Assembly (NCBI RefSeq): GCF_900324485.2
Contig: NC_046634.1
Span: 11,063,558 to 11,127,557 of the forward strand
Origin: Mastacembelus armatus
Taxonomy: Eukaryota > Chordata > Actinopteri > Synbranchiformes > Mastacembelidae
Length of the DNA: 64,000 nt
Reading direction: 5' to 3'
Below are positions 45,601-57,890 of the stretch, one piece after another; the first letter of the stretch is position 1, and each line of letters starts with the position of its first letter. Under the pieces are notes generated by a model. The model was not told the DNA's origin. It did no database searches and saw nothing but the letters and a program-made list of their open reading frames with translations. Both the position numbers and the translations under genes were made by a program.

Positions 45601-47704
45601 AGTTCCACCAAGCTGAACTTTTTCTCTTTCAGCACATTCAGCTCTCTGAAAGTGAAGGGAAATGTGAACTGGATGTCCTGGTTGGCTTTGTCTTCAGCCC
45701 AGTCCAGAGTGAACTTCTGTGTTAAGAAGGTTTTCCCAATGCCAGCCACTCCCTTTGTCATCACTGTTCTGATTGGTCCATGTCTTCCAGGTGATGCTTT
45801 AAAGATGTCTTCTTGTCTGATGGTGATTTCTGGTCTGTCTGGTTTCCTGGATGCTGGATCAATCTGTCTGACCTCATGTTCCTCATTGACCTCTGCAGCC
45901 CCTCCCTCTGTGATGTAGAGCTCTGTGTAGATCTGGTTCAGAAGGGTTGGGCTTCCTGCTTTAGCGACCCCCTCAAACACACGCTGGAACTTCTTCTGCA
46001 GGTTGGACTTGAGTTGATGTCGACACATGGCAGGAGATTCTGAAAGAACAGGCAAAGAAACATTTCCTTAAAGAATGAAGATACAGATTTATTCCCCACA
46101 GAGAAACATCTCCATCACTTTGGAAATGTCACATATGGCCTTTATCCATCATGTTCAGCCTTTCTAGAAATCCTCTTACTGCTCTGCAGACAGTCGGCCA
46201 GCTCCTCCTGCTTCATTCCCCTCAGGAAGTTCAGTGTGATCTTCAGAAATGCTTCTCTGCTGCTCCTCCTCTGCTCTTCATCCTGACCGTCCAACACCTC
46301 CTCATCCTCCCTCTGACTCTCTGGGGAACCTGAAGTCAGAACCTTCTGCATCTTCTTCAGCTCGTTCTTCACAAAAGTGACAATGTGGTTCTCCAGCAGC
46401 TGGAACAGAGAAGTGTATGAATACCAACTAAAACCATGGCCCCCAAACATCAGGTCCATGTTGGACCCTGGTCTAAGAAGTGCAGCGTGTAGATGACTGT
46501 GAACAGAACAGATGTCAAAGCAGCAGTTGTACATGTACAGACCATAAATACGGAGTCCAGCTGTGTCGGACGCTGCTGGGCAGACTGAGCACCGGGAACC
46601 TCTGAGCTCTCCTGGTCCACCCTGTGGAGGAATCATGAAGAATGAGCTCACATGACGTCTGTCTGTCCACACAGAGACCAACACAAGGTAAAGGTCCAGG
46701 AAGTGAGATTTGGATGTGAACAGTGGATCAGATGAGTCCCTGTAGTGGTAAAGCTTCACTAGTCCTGCTGATCCCACTGAGAACCAGCAGCTCAGTCTGC
46801 AGTTGTTTGTAGCTTTCAGCTCAGTTTGGTTCAGTCCCAACAGCTCCAACATAGATCTCTCCCTCCCTCACTGAACACTGCTGCAGAGTCCTGGAGCAAG
46901 GCACCTACAGCCAGTGTCTGCTTGTGTCAGACTGGTTGTACTGGGCAGCTCCCAGTATGAAAGATCAGAACAAACGGAGCTGGAACTTCTCTCTCAGCTG
47001 CTTTTTCATTCTGCACATGATTTCTGTCCTGATGACATTTACGACAGAAACACTTTGGATCTCAGACGTGGTCGGACAACATGTCACACAAACTCCATCT
47101 TTTCTAGAAAAACTCGACTCTGACTGAAAGTTACAGCTTACATCTGATCAGCTGCTGGACTTCCTGCTTTGAAGTCAATTAAACCACCCATTGACCAGTC
47201 GCTTTTTAAGGACACACAGCTGGGTTCAGGAGAGTCTGGTCTCTGCTGCTGGATCCTGAAACAAAGACAGAGCTGATAAATGTGCATGTTGGATAAAAAC
47301 TGATGAAAATATGTTCAATCTTTTCATTAACACACAAACTGACATTTTGTCTGTCTGAAACAACCTTTGGTCCATTTTAAATCGTTTCCTTCCATCAGCA
47401 GATTGTCTGAGTTGCAGAGGAGGCTCCATGGATCCATCACTCATCATGGATACACAGCTGGGTCCAGGTCCATGAGATCCTGGTCTGTGCTGCTGCTCTG
47501 GGCTTGAACACAACACACACAGAGCAGTGAGTGTGAATAATGATGGAGCAGTGATGTTTGGTGCTGAGCTCTGACATGGAGAAGAGTCCTGGACTCTCCC
47601 AGATCCTCATCTCACCTCTGAGCTTCGGTCTGGCTCTCATGGTCCCCACACAGACTGGGTTTAGAGGGACGGACCCCCTCCCGTCTGTCCTCACACTGAT
47701 CCAT
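42665..47704 (-). CDS. NLRC3-like NLR, copy 2, with a lost splice acceptor
   Basis: Same nine-exon plan: 47704-47616, 47502-47365, 47255-47142, 46412-46180, 46039-44245, 44126-43953, 43792-43619, 43342-43296, 43191-42665. With copy 1 splicing it would give 1096 aa with FISNA, NACHT ([22 protein letters not shown]), two LRR exons and an intact PRY/SPRY ending LCPE. N-terminal repeats differ most from the other copies ([35 protein letters not shown]). The acceptor of exon 4 reads TTCATACAC instead of TTCATACAG, so the AG is gone. The next AG, 13 nt inside the exon, would shift the frame. Either exon 4 is skipped or mis-spliced, or translation starts in the open frame that crosses this junction. 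Confidence 0.8.
43385..43605 (+). mobile_element. LINE reverse-transcriptase fragment in NLR copy 2
   Basis: Same fragment and intron as in copy 1, decayed further; [19 protein letters not shown] is still readable on the plus strand. Confidence 0.7.
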
Positions 47705-49127
47705 GCTGCTGAATCCACATCAGCTCACACAGACTTTGTCCCTTCACCTGGAGAGGAGACACAAATCATTCAGATGCTGCTTCTGGATCAAACAAGTCCA
47801 GGCTGAACAAACGTGGAACATAACCTTGGACAAAGTGCCTGTGGCTGCCCTCACTGCTGTATGTCAATATGAGGAGATGCTGTTCTCCAGAGACTCCTCC
47901 ACAGCCTCATTACACAGCAGGACAACAGAAACAGGAACTGGCTTCGATTCATTTGGGGTTGTATGTTTTATTTTGAAAGGCTCCACAGGAAACACCAGTA
48001 TACTGATGTATCTGACTTTACTCTGGTGGAGACGAAGGTTTTCTACCCGTAAACTGGGGCGCTGTCACAGATTCTGGGCCCATGAAAGAATCTAATTCGG
48101 ACCCACCTACATAAGGTTGTAGATCTGTTTCCTGGACTCCTGTGAGTCCTGGGCCCTTGGAAATGTCCAGACTCCCCACCCCTCCCCCTTTGTGGCGCCT
48201 GTGGCCAAAAATAAAGACACTGACGGATATAAACATCAGCTGTTCATCAGATTGTTTGATTCACTAAATCAATAATCAATAATCCAACAACATGGAGACA
48301 AAGACTGTCCAACAAAAGACAAAGTGATGTTAGTAAAGACAAAGTGAAGGTAAACTCACAGTTTGTTCAGTCCAACACTCCTCACTCGACACCTGCAGGG
48401 AACAGTCTGACACAGGTGAGCTGGTTTACGGAATTAGAGCTCTACCTGGAATGGAAACAGGTACAGGGGGGTTGGACTGGTTTTGTCAGACTCACCTTTG
48501 TCATTGTCTGAACAAAGCAGACTGGCTCTTGCAGTTTCTCCAGCCCAGGGAACAAGATTTTAATGGAAATGTGATTAAATCCAGCAGGGACAGATCACAG
48601 GTGTGTCACCACAGCTGTATCCATGGGAACTGTACACAACAAAGACGGTGACACCTGGAGCTTCAAGATGTTTTTATAAATATGAAAGATGCAGGAGCAG
48701 AATGAGACTAAAATGTGTGAGGAGCTCTCTGCAGCTCAAACTGTCTCTGTGTAGAACAGGACTGCTCTGAGATTCTGACAGTTTGAGAACCTGAAGCAAA
48801 AACATCAGATTATTGTGATCACAGCTGGAAAATGTTTTATTTTTAAAGGTCTGGGAAAAATCTTTTGTCCAATGAAAACAATATATTTTATTTTTAAGAA
48901 ACATATAGAACATTTTGGAACAGTAAACATGTCAAGTTAAATAACTAAAACAAACAAATTATTATAATTGTATTATAATAAATTAAAATAAATGCAGTCA
49001 CTTAAGTGATGACCTGAACCTGCAGCTCAACAAGGTTTTTTCCGGACAACAAAGAGTTTTTTAAACGTGATTTTGAACAATGACGGAACTTAAAGTATAA
49101 ATGAGATTCCAGCTACATTTCTTAACT

Positions 49128-49168
49128 GTACGTAACGTCAGTAACGTAACGTCAGTAACGTAACGTCC
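49128..49168. promoter_or_regulatory. Three tandem CRE-like repeats
   Basis: Units of 13-14 bp (GTACGTAACGTCA, GTAACGTAACGTCA, GTAACGTAACGTCC). Two carry a perfect ACGTCA half-site, the ATF/CREB core. They lie about 70-110 bp before the ATG at 49236, within a locally CpG-containing stretch. Confidence 0.5.
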
Positions 49169-49235
49169 GTCTGCTCTTTCCCGCTTTTCAGGGAGGCAAC
49201 TAGTTGCTGTTAGCTAACCAGCTAGTTAGTTAGCC

Positions 49236-49409
49236 ATGTTTTCCGCCTCGGGACCAGGACCAACTATGACTCAAACAGCTGGACCTCAGCGCAGAGTGAC
49301 GGTGGTGGTCTCAGAACATCATGTTGGACGTGTCGCCTCCTCTAGCGGCCAAAAGCTGCGCGCACCGCGGGAACGTTATAACGGAACATTTGGGTTCCAC
49401 CTTGAACAG
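49236..49409 (+). CDS. Unassigned candidate first exon in the NLR spacer
   Basis: A 58-codon open frame starts at an ATG after GCTAACCAGCTAGTTAGTTAGCC and ends at a good donor (GAACAG|GTAACC) in phase 0. Its base composition and CpG content differ from the flanks. The peptide starts MFSASGPGPTMTQ and ends with YNGTFGFHLEQ. I recognise no family with confidence; GTFGFHLEQ is faintly like the first strand of a PDZ domain. I could not find a convincing next exon before NLR copy 3, so this may be a promoter and first exon cut off from its gene, or a short noncoding transcript. Confidence 0.3.
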
Positions 49410-51736
49410 GTAACCGGCCCAGGCCAGAAGCTTCCGGCAACGTTTTGTTTTGTTTGATTTGTTTTCAGAAACGTGACAAATGAATGTGGGGCACAGGCGC
49501 CATTTTACTCACCTGGACTTCACAGGCTGATGCTTCTGTTTGAAGCCTCTTGTGATTTAAAGAACCTCCAACTAGAACCTCCAAGAACCTTGATAACAAA
49601 CCAGTTTCTCCAGATCAAATAAAACTAGTCCTGTCAAAAACCAGGTCCCTTTAATGAAGAAGAGATCCACTTTCTTAGCTTTTCCCCTGAGCTGCTTCAC
49701 TTCTATTTTCATCACATAGTAATTTCACTGATGCAGCTTCGGGTCTTCAGCAGTGTGTGTACACATGCCTTCCTCTGATCTCAGTGAAAAGTGACTGGTA
49801 GTCAGAGTACAGATCACATGTTCAAACTTCCCCATGAGGGTGAACACTGAGTCACTGTGTGAACGGTTGATGTGGGATTTCATCACTGGCTCAAGACGAT
49901 TCAGACGGAAAACATAGAAACTCTTATTTTATCGTTTCAATCACAGCTCTTATTGTGAAATTGTCTTCCTGCTGTAGCCCTTCCTTCCTCCACCTGGACC
50001 AGAAACAGGGCGGGGAGGAACCAGCAGTCGGCTCACCTATAAGTTCACTCTATTTTCACTGCGTCTTTAGAAACTTCAGTGACTGTTTGCTGTTGTACGA
50101 TGTTTGTAGTTGTTTACCTGGTTGACGTGCTGAAGGTGTGTCCCTTACATGTCAGAGTCCATCTGTCGCCATATTCAAAACTGACCAATGAGAGCAGAGT
50201 ATACTCATCTGCTTCTTCACTGAAGATGGTAAACATCTCCCTTCACAAGAAAAGCATTCTTCCTGTTTAATAAGAAATGTCAGAAACACTAAAAACAGAA
50301 ACACTAAAAGTGGAACAGGAAACAGGTGGAAACAGGAACATGAGAGAGAAGAAATTTTAAAAAATTCCATGTTTCTACAACACCCTCTGAATCACATAGT
50401 CCACCTCCGCTTTATATTTATTTTATTAGTGTAGAAGTCTCCAACTTTTCCTTTTCCTTTCATGGTGAGAACAGGATGTTACAGCCACAGCTGCTCGTCA
50501 TGAATGTTTCTGACCAAGGCAAATCCATCCTGAGGCTTTTCAGGACCATGGGAAAAGTCAGGGATGATCCTTATTTGTGTCTTGTACAGTCCAATTAATT
50601 TAGTTTTCAGCAGAATATTTTTATCCAGTTTCTTCCCAGGTTACAGAAAAATATCTGTTCAACATCTGTTTGTTCAGACAGTGTCCAGAAAACAGAATGG
50701 GCCACAGGAGGAAACTGTTCCATACCAGTCGCACAGTACAGAGACCTATACGGGGGAAGCAGAGTCTTTGGACATATGTAATCTGTGTCTAACAGATGTA
50801 ACCATACAGACAAGGTGGGTCACTAATTCCAGTTTCCAGAAAGAACAGGGACACCTGGGTTTCTCATTTTCTTCCTGCATCTTTCATATTTAAAAAAACA
50901 TTCTGAAGCTCCAGGTGTCACCATCTTTACACCTTTGTTGTGTACGGTTCCTATGGACACAGCTGTGGTGACACACCTGTGCTCTGTCCCTGCTGGATTT
51001 AATCACATTTCAATTTGCATTGTTTAGAGCGAAAGGTGAAAGGTGACAAATCCAGTCCAACCACTTGTACCTGTTTCCATTCCAGGTAGAGCTCTAATTC
51101 CATAAACCAGCTCACCTGAGTCAGACTGTTCCCTGCAGGTGTCGAGTGAGGAGTGTTGGACTGAACAAACTGTGAGTTTACCTTCACTTTGTCTTTACTA
51201 ACATCACTTTGTCTTTTGTTGGACAGTCTTTGTCTCCATGTTGTTGGATTATTGATTATTGATTTAGTGAATCAACATTTCCAAGGGCCCAGGACTCACA
51301 GGAGTCCAGGAAACAGATCTACAACTTTATGTAGGTGGGTCTGAATTAGGTTCTTTCATGGGCCCAGAATCTGTGACAGCGCCCCAGTTTACGGGTAGAA
51401 AACCATCATCTCCACCAGAGTAAAGTCAGATACATCAGTATACTGGTGTTTCCTGTGGAGCCTTTCAAAATAAAACGTACAGCCCTAAATGAATCAGAGC
51501 TGCTTCCTGTTTCTGTTGTACTGCTGTGTAATGAGGCTGTGGAGGAGTCTCTGGAGAACAGCATCTCCTCATATTGACATACAGCAGTGATGGCAGCCAC
51601 AGGCACTTTGTCTAAGGTTATGTTCCACGTTTGTTCAGCCTGGACTTGTTTGATCCAGAAGCAGCATCTGAATGATTTGTGTCTCCTGTCCAGGTGAAGG
51701 GACAAACTGTGTGTGAGCTGATGTGGATTCAGCAGC

Positions 51737-54700
51737 ATGGATCAGTGTGAGGACAGACGGGAGGGAGTCCGTCCCTCTAAACCCAGTCTGTGTGGGGACC
51801 ATGAGAGCCAGACCGAAGCTCAGAGGTGAGATGAGGATCCGGGAGAGTCCAGGACTCTTCTCCAGGTCAGAGCTCAGCACCAAACATCACTGCTCCATCA
51901 TTATTCACACTCACTGCTCTGTGTGTGTTGTGTTCAAGACCAGAGCAGCAGCACAGACCAGGATCTCCTGGACCTGATTCTGTGTCTATGATGAGTGATA
52001 GATCCATGGACCGTCCTCTGCAATTCAGACAATCTGCTGATGGAAGGAAACGATTTAAAATGGACCAAAGGTTGTTTCAGACAGACAAAATGTCAGTTTG
52101 TGTGTTAATGAAAAGATTGAACATATTTTCATCAGTTTTTATCCAACATGCACATTTATCAGCTCTGTCTTTGTTTCAGGATCCAGCAGCAGAGACCAAA
52201 CTCTCCTGAACCCAGCTGTGTGTCCTTCAGGAGCAACCAGTCGAAAAACTATGTCATTGACGTCAAAGGAGGAAGTCCAGCAGCTGATCAGATGTAAGCT
52301 GTAACTTTCAGTCAGAGTCGAGTTTTTCTAGAAAAGATGGAGTTTGTGTGACATGTTGTCCGACCACGTCTGAGATCCAAAGTGTTTCTGTCGTAAATGT
52401 CATCAGGACAGAAATCATGTGCAGAATGAAAAAGCAGCTGAGAGAGAACTTCCAGCTCCATTTGTTCTGATCTTTCATACTGGGAGCTGCCCAGTACAAC
52501 CAGTCTGACACAAGCAGACACTGGCTGTAGGTGCCTTGCTCCAGGACTCTGCAGGGGTGTTCAGTGAGGGAGGGAGAGATCTATGTTGGAGCTGTTGGGA
52601 CTGAACCAAACTGAGCTGAAAGCTACAAACAGCTGCAGACTGAGCTGCTGGTTCTCAGTGGGATCAGCAGGACTAGTAAAGCTTTACCACTACAGGGACT
52701 CATCTGATCCACTGTTCACATCCAAATCTCACTTCCTGGACCTTTACCTTGTGTTGGTCTCTGTGTGGACAGACAGACGTCATGTGAGCTCATTGTTCAT
52801 GATTCCTCCGCAGGGTGGACCAGGAGAGCTCAGAGGTTCCCGGTGCTCAGTCTGCCCAGCAGCGTCCGACACAGCCGGACTCCGTATTTATGGTCTGTAC
52901 ATGTACAACTGCTGCTTTGACATCTGTTCTGTTCACAGTCATCTCCACGCTGCACTTCTTAGACCAGGGTCCAACATGGACCTGATGTTTGGGGGCCATG
53001 GTTTTAGTTGGTATTCATACAGTTCTCTGTTCCAGCTGCTGGAGAACCACATTGTCACTTTTGTGAAGAACGAGCTGAAGAAGATGCAGAAGGTTCTGAC
53101 TTCAGGTTCCCCAGAGAGTCAGAGGGAGGATGAGGAGGTGTTGGAGGGTCAGGATGAAGAGCAGAGGAGGAGCAGCAGAGAAGCATTTCTGGAGATCACA
53201 CTGAACTTCCTGAGGGGAATGAAGCAGGAGGAGCTGGCCGACTGTCTGCAGAGCAGTAAGAGGATTTCTAGAAAGGCTGAACATGATGGATAAAGGCCAT
53301 ATGTGACATTTCCAAAGTGATGGAGATGTTTCTCTGTGGGGAATAAATCTGTATCTTCATTCTTTAAGGAAATGTTTCTTTGCCTGTTCTTTCAGAATCT
53401 CCTGCCACGTGTCGACGTCAACTCAAGTCCAACCTGCAGAAGAAGTTCCAGTGTGTGTTTGAGGGGGTCGCTAAAGCAGGAAGCCCAGTCCTTCTGAACC
53501 AGATCTACACAGAGCTCTACATCACAGAGGGAGGGGCTGCAGAGGTCAATGAGGAACATGAGGTCAGACAGATTGATCCAGCATCCAGGAAGCCAGACAG
53601 ACCAGAAATAACCATCAGACAAGAAGACATCTTTAAAGCCTCACCTGGAAGACATGGACCAATCAGAACAGTGATGACAAAGGGAGTGGCTGGCATTGGG
53701 AAAACCTTCTTAACACAGAAGTTCACTCTGGACTGGGCTGAAGACAAAGCCAACCAGGACATCCAGTTCACATTTCCCTTCACTTTCAGAGAGCTGAATG
53801 TGCTGAAAGAGAAAAAGTTCAGCTTGGTGGAACTGGTTCATCACTTCTTCACTGAGACCAAAGGAATCAGCAGGTTTGAAGACTTCCAGGTTGTCTTCAT
53901 CTTTGACGGTCTGGATGAGTGTCGCCTTCCTCTGGACTTCCACAACACTCAGGTCCTGACTGATGCTACAGAGTCCACCTCAGTGGATGTGCTGCTGACA
54001 AACCTCATCAGGGGGAAACTGCTTCCCTCCGCTCGTCTCTGGATAACCACACGACCTGCGGCAGCCAATCAGATTCCTCCTGACTGTGTCGACATGGTGA
54101 CAGAGGTCAGAGGGTTCACCGACCCACAAAAGGAGCAGTACTTCAGGAAGAGGTTCTCAGATAAGGATCAAGCCAGTACCATCATCTCCCACATCAAGAC
54201 CTCACGAAGCCTCCACATCATGTGCCACATCCCGGTCTTCTGCTGGATCACTGCTACAGTTCTGGAGGATCTGTTGGAAACCAGAGAGAGCGAACAGCTG
54301 CCCAAGACCCTGACGGAGATGTACATCCACTTCCTGGTGGTTCAGACCAAAGTGAAGAACATCAAGTATGAGGGAGGAGCTGGGACAGATCCACAATGGA
54401 GTCCAGAGAACAGGAAGATGGTTGAGTCTCTGGGAAAACTGGCTTTTGAGCAGCTGCAGAAAGGCAACGTGATCTTCTATGAATCCGACCTGACAGAGTG
54501 TGGCATCGATCTCAGAGCAGCCTCAGTGTACTCAGGAGTGTTCACACAGATCTTTAAAGAGGAGAGAGGACTGTATCAGGACCGGGTGTTCTGCTTCGTC
54601 CATCTGAGCGTTCAGGAGTTTCTGGCTGCTTTTCATGTCCATCTGACCTTCATCCACTCTGGAGTCAATCTGCTGTCAGTTGAACGAACAACCTCCCAGA

Positions 54701-56968
54701 CGTCTGAAACCAGAAGAGACCAATCTGCAGAGAAACTCTTCTACCAGAGTGCTGTGGACAAGGCCTTACACAGTCCAAATGGACACCTGGACCTGTTCCT
54801 GCGCTTCCTCCTGGGCCTTTCACTCCAGACCAATCAGACTCTCCTACAAGGTCTGCTGACCCAGACAGGAAGTGGCTCTCAGACCAGTCAGGAAACAGTC
54901 CAGTACATCAAAACCAAGTTCAGTGAGAACCTGTCTCCAGAGAGAAGCATCAACCTGTTCCACTGTCTGAATGAACTGAAGGATGGTTCTCTAGTGGAGG
55001 AGATCCAACAGTTCCTGAGATCAGGGAAACGGTCCGAAGAAAAACTGTCTCCTGCTCAGTTGTCAGCTCTGGTCTTCATCTTACTGTCATCAGAACAAGA
55101 CCTGGATGTGTTTGACCTGAAGAAATACTCTGCTTCAGAGGAGGCTCTTCTGAGGCTGTTGCCAGTGGTCAGTCTCTCCAAGAAAGTCCTGTATGTGTGT
55201 AGACAGTTGGATTCATTCATTGTTACAAAAAGACCCTGAGATGGACTCAACCCGAGAGAATAAGGACTAAGTCCAGATTTGCCTTTTCTCTGTTATTTCC
55301 TCTGCAGGCTGAGCGGCTGTAACCTGTCAGAGAGAAGCTGTGAAGCTCTGGCCTCAGTTCTCAGCTCCCAGTCCTCCACTCTGAGAGAGCTGGACCTGAG
55401 TAACAACGACCTGCAGGACTCAGGAGTGAAGCTGGTCTCTGATGGACTCAAGAGTCCACACTGTAAACTGCAGACTCTCAGGTCAGGATTCATCAACCTG
55501 TTTGACTGATGCCCAATTAAAATCTGATTGACATCAGTGGGTAAACAGCTGTAATCTGTGTGAGACTGTGTCTGCTGATACAATTTGTCTCAAAACCTTT
55601 AACTAAACTTTAGCAGAACTTTCTAAATTCTGAGAATTTTCCATCATTTTATGTTTGTTGCTGAATTATCAAATATCACAGATGATTTTGAACTTATATT
55701 ATCAAGTTGGCACCAAAACAACAAAGAAGAACAGACAGTATTCAGAGTGGGTTCCTCAACCAGAGTACTGAGTCACTGCTGACAGTTTCATCTTGTATGT
55801 GACTGGACACAGCAACATCATCCAAGGATCTTCCATGTGTGTTGTTTTGTGTTTCCCAGGCTGTCAGGCTGTCTGGTCACAGAGGAAGGCTGTGCTTCTC
55901 TGGCCTCGGCTCTGAGCTCCAACCCCTCCCATCTGAGAGAGTTGGACCTGAGCTACAATCATCTAGGAGAGTCCGCTGGACTGAAGGATCCACACTGGAG
56001 ACTGGACACTCTCAGGTATGGAGAGGTCTGCTGCTAACAGTGATAAATATTGTGTTTATGGATCAAATGTCCCAGTGGAAGCATGTAAACAGAAAACACT
56101 AAGGGGCCAAGGACGGAGCCTTGGGGAACACCAAGACTGGGCATTCTCAGGTGTGGAGAGGTCTGACAGGAAAAGCTGCAAACATTTTCTCTGTCCTTTG
56201 GCTTCATGGTGGATTTGGGTCTTATATGAACAATAACACATGTAGTAAACACTGGTTTATGCTGATCTGACCCCCCTCATCCTTTCAGGTTGGAGCCTGG
56301 TGGAGTCCAATGGTTGAGACCAGGTCTGAAGAAGTGTAAGTGTGTTTTTAATGAGGTTCATGACAACACAGCAGCTCACACTCAACCAGGTGACAGATGA
56401 GTAACTGCAACTGTTACTGTGTCTTGTTCTCTCCATCAGATTCCTGTGAACTCACAATCGACACAAACACAGTGAATGGAAGAAACTACAACTGTCTGAC
56501 AACAACAGGAAGGCAACTTGGGTGGAGGAGGATCAGCCGTATCCTGATCATCCAGACAGATTTGACTATTGGTCTCAGCTGCTGTGTAGTAATGGTCTGA
56601 CTGGTCGCTGTTACTGGGAGGTGGAGTGGGAACGAAATGTTTATATATCAGTGAGTTACAGAGGAATCAAAAGGAAAGGAGCCAGTGACGACTGTAATTT
56701 TGGAAAGAGTGATCAGTCCTGGTGTCTGAGATGCTCAGATGGTGGTTACTCTGTCCTGGACAATAATGAACTAACAACTGTCTCCTCCTCCTCCTCTTCT
56801 GGTAGAGTAGCAGTGTACCTGGACTGGCCTGCTGGCTCTCTGTCCTTCTACATAGTCTCCTCTGACACACTGATCCACATCTACACCTTCAACACCACAT
56901 TCACTGAGCCTCTGTATCCTGGGTTTGGACTCTGGCCTTATTCCTCCATGTCTCTGTGTCCAGAGTAG
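51737..56968 (+). CDS. NLRC3-like NLR, copy 3, inverted, with disrupted PRY/SPRY
   Basis: Exons 51737-51825, 51939-52070, 52180-52293, 53023-53255, 53396-55190, 55308-55481, 55860-56015, 56289-56335, 56440-56968. FISNA and NACHT ([22 protein letters not shown]) are intact over the same 1795-nt exon as in copies 1 and 2. The second LRR exon is 156 nt instead of 174: an in-frame loss of 18 nt removes six residues after LGES. In the PRY/SPRY exon, GTGAATGGAAGAAAC stands where the others have GTGCACAGAAAAC, two bases longer. The frame shifts and stops at 56598-56600, giving about 966 aa without SPRY. The rest of SPRY (56522-56968) is still open in the other frame, so the change is recent. FISNA-NACHT-LRR function could survive without SPRY. 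Confidence 0.82.
56035..56255 (-). mobile_element. LINE reverse-transcriptase fragment in NLR copy 3
   Basis: The minus strand encodes [20 protein letters not shown], in the same intron and antisense orientation as in copies 1 and 2. Confidence 0.78.
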
Positions 56969-57890
56969 CAGAGAGTCTCCTCCTGTCACAGAAACTTTCT
57001 GACTGTTGAACAGAAAGTCCAGTCTGTCAAAGTTCACTCAGACATTTTCAGATTCATCAAATTATCAACTGTAATAACTAATAGAATAATTCTGAATAAA
57101 TAAATAAACTCCTTTATATTTCCAGTCCTATAAATGTGTCTGCTACATTAATTGCAGGATAAACATTGTTCACTTTTACCTGTTTGAAATATTTTTTATC
57201 TTGTGTTTCTGCTGTTGACACCAAAGTCATTGGAGGGACAAACAAAAACCAATGTGGGATTTGAAACAGCGTCTTTAACATAAACATCAGTTTAGTTCTG
57301 GATCTTTTCACTTTATCCCCTTTTTAAAATTATACACGTTGCTTCGGTTGGTTGTGGTCTCTCTACTTCACCTGCTGGTGCTTTAGCTCAATCTACAGTA
57401 GAAATAAATGTAGTTGAAATATCTGTAGTAAAATTACATATGTAGTTGCTGCTGGTTATCCAGAGTTGGGTCCTTATTCCTGACATCCCGTCCTAAGTAA
57501 CATTTTCCAGGTGCTAGAGGGGGACCCTGAGGTGCTCCTACCAACACCGTTCATGGTGTAATTGACTCAGACTAATAGAATGTGAGAGAGATTCTGTGTC
57601 AATGAGCCGTTTTGTTCAGCAGCAAATCCACAAGTGAAGACACCGAGAAAAAGCAAAGCAGCTCAGAGAGAAGAAAGTTAGTGAAGCTCAGAGTTTGGTG
57701 GAAGGCTGCAGCATGAAGGGAGTTTATCTGGAAGGGTTCTGTCCTGAGGAGAATCTCAGAAATGAGGATTATCTTCTCTGTGTCCAAAGGTTAAATCCTG
57801 CTGCAGCTTTGCGAACCATGGACATACAGGTTTACGTAGAGCACCTTAAGGCAACACACGACCAGATGACGCTGCACGTTGCCGCGTAAT
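56969..57890. other. Intergenic stretch between NLR copy 3 and the SHROOM gene
   Basis: AATAAA at 57095-57100 is the likely polyadenylation signal of copy 3. The rest is AT-rich. A 64-codon open frame (57695-57889) shows no recognisable domain and I do not call it. Confidence 0.5.

Larger units (their letters stand above)
47705..51736. repeat. Head-to-head spacer between NLR copies 2 and 3 with inverted-repeat arms
   Basis: 47705-48720 and 50890-51736 are reverse complements of each other with moderate divergence. For example, the stretch around 48050-48180 (GATTCTGGGCCCATGAAAGA, TCCTGTGAGTCCTGGGCCC) recurs inverted at 51290-51390. The repeat continues into the two genes, so the whole is an inverted duplication with arms of about 6 kb. 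The central 2.2 kb (48720-50890) is not part of the repeat. Confidence 0.8.

Noticed and set aside
50640-50815. Possible second exon for the orphan exon at 49236
   Set aside because: An AG acceptor and a GT donor exist, but in the arriving phase 0 a stop comes before the donor, and the peptide is not family-like.
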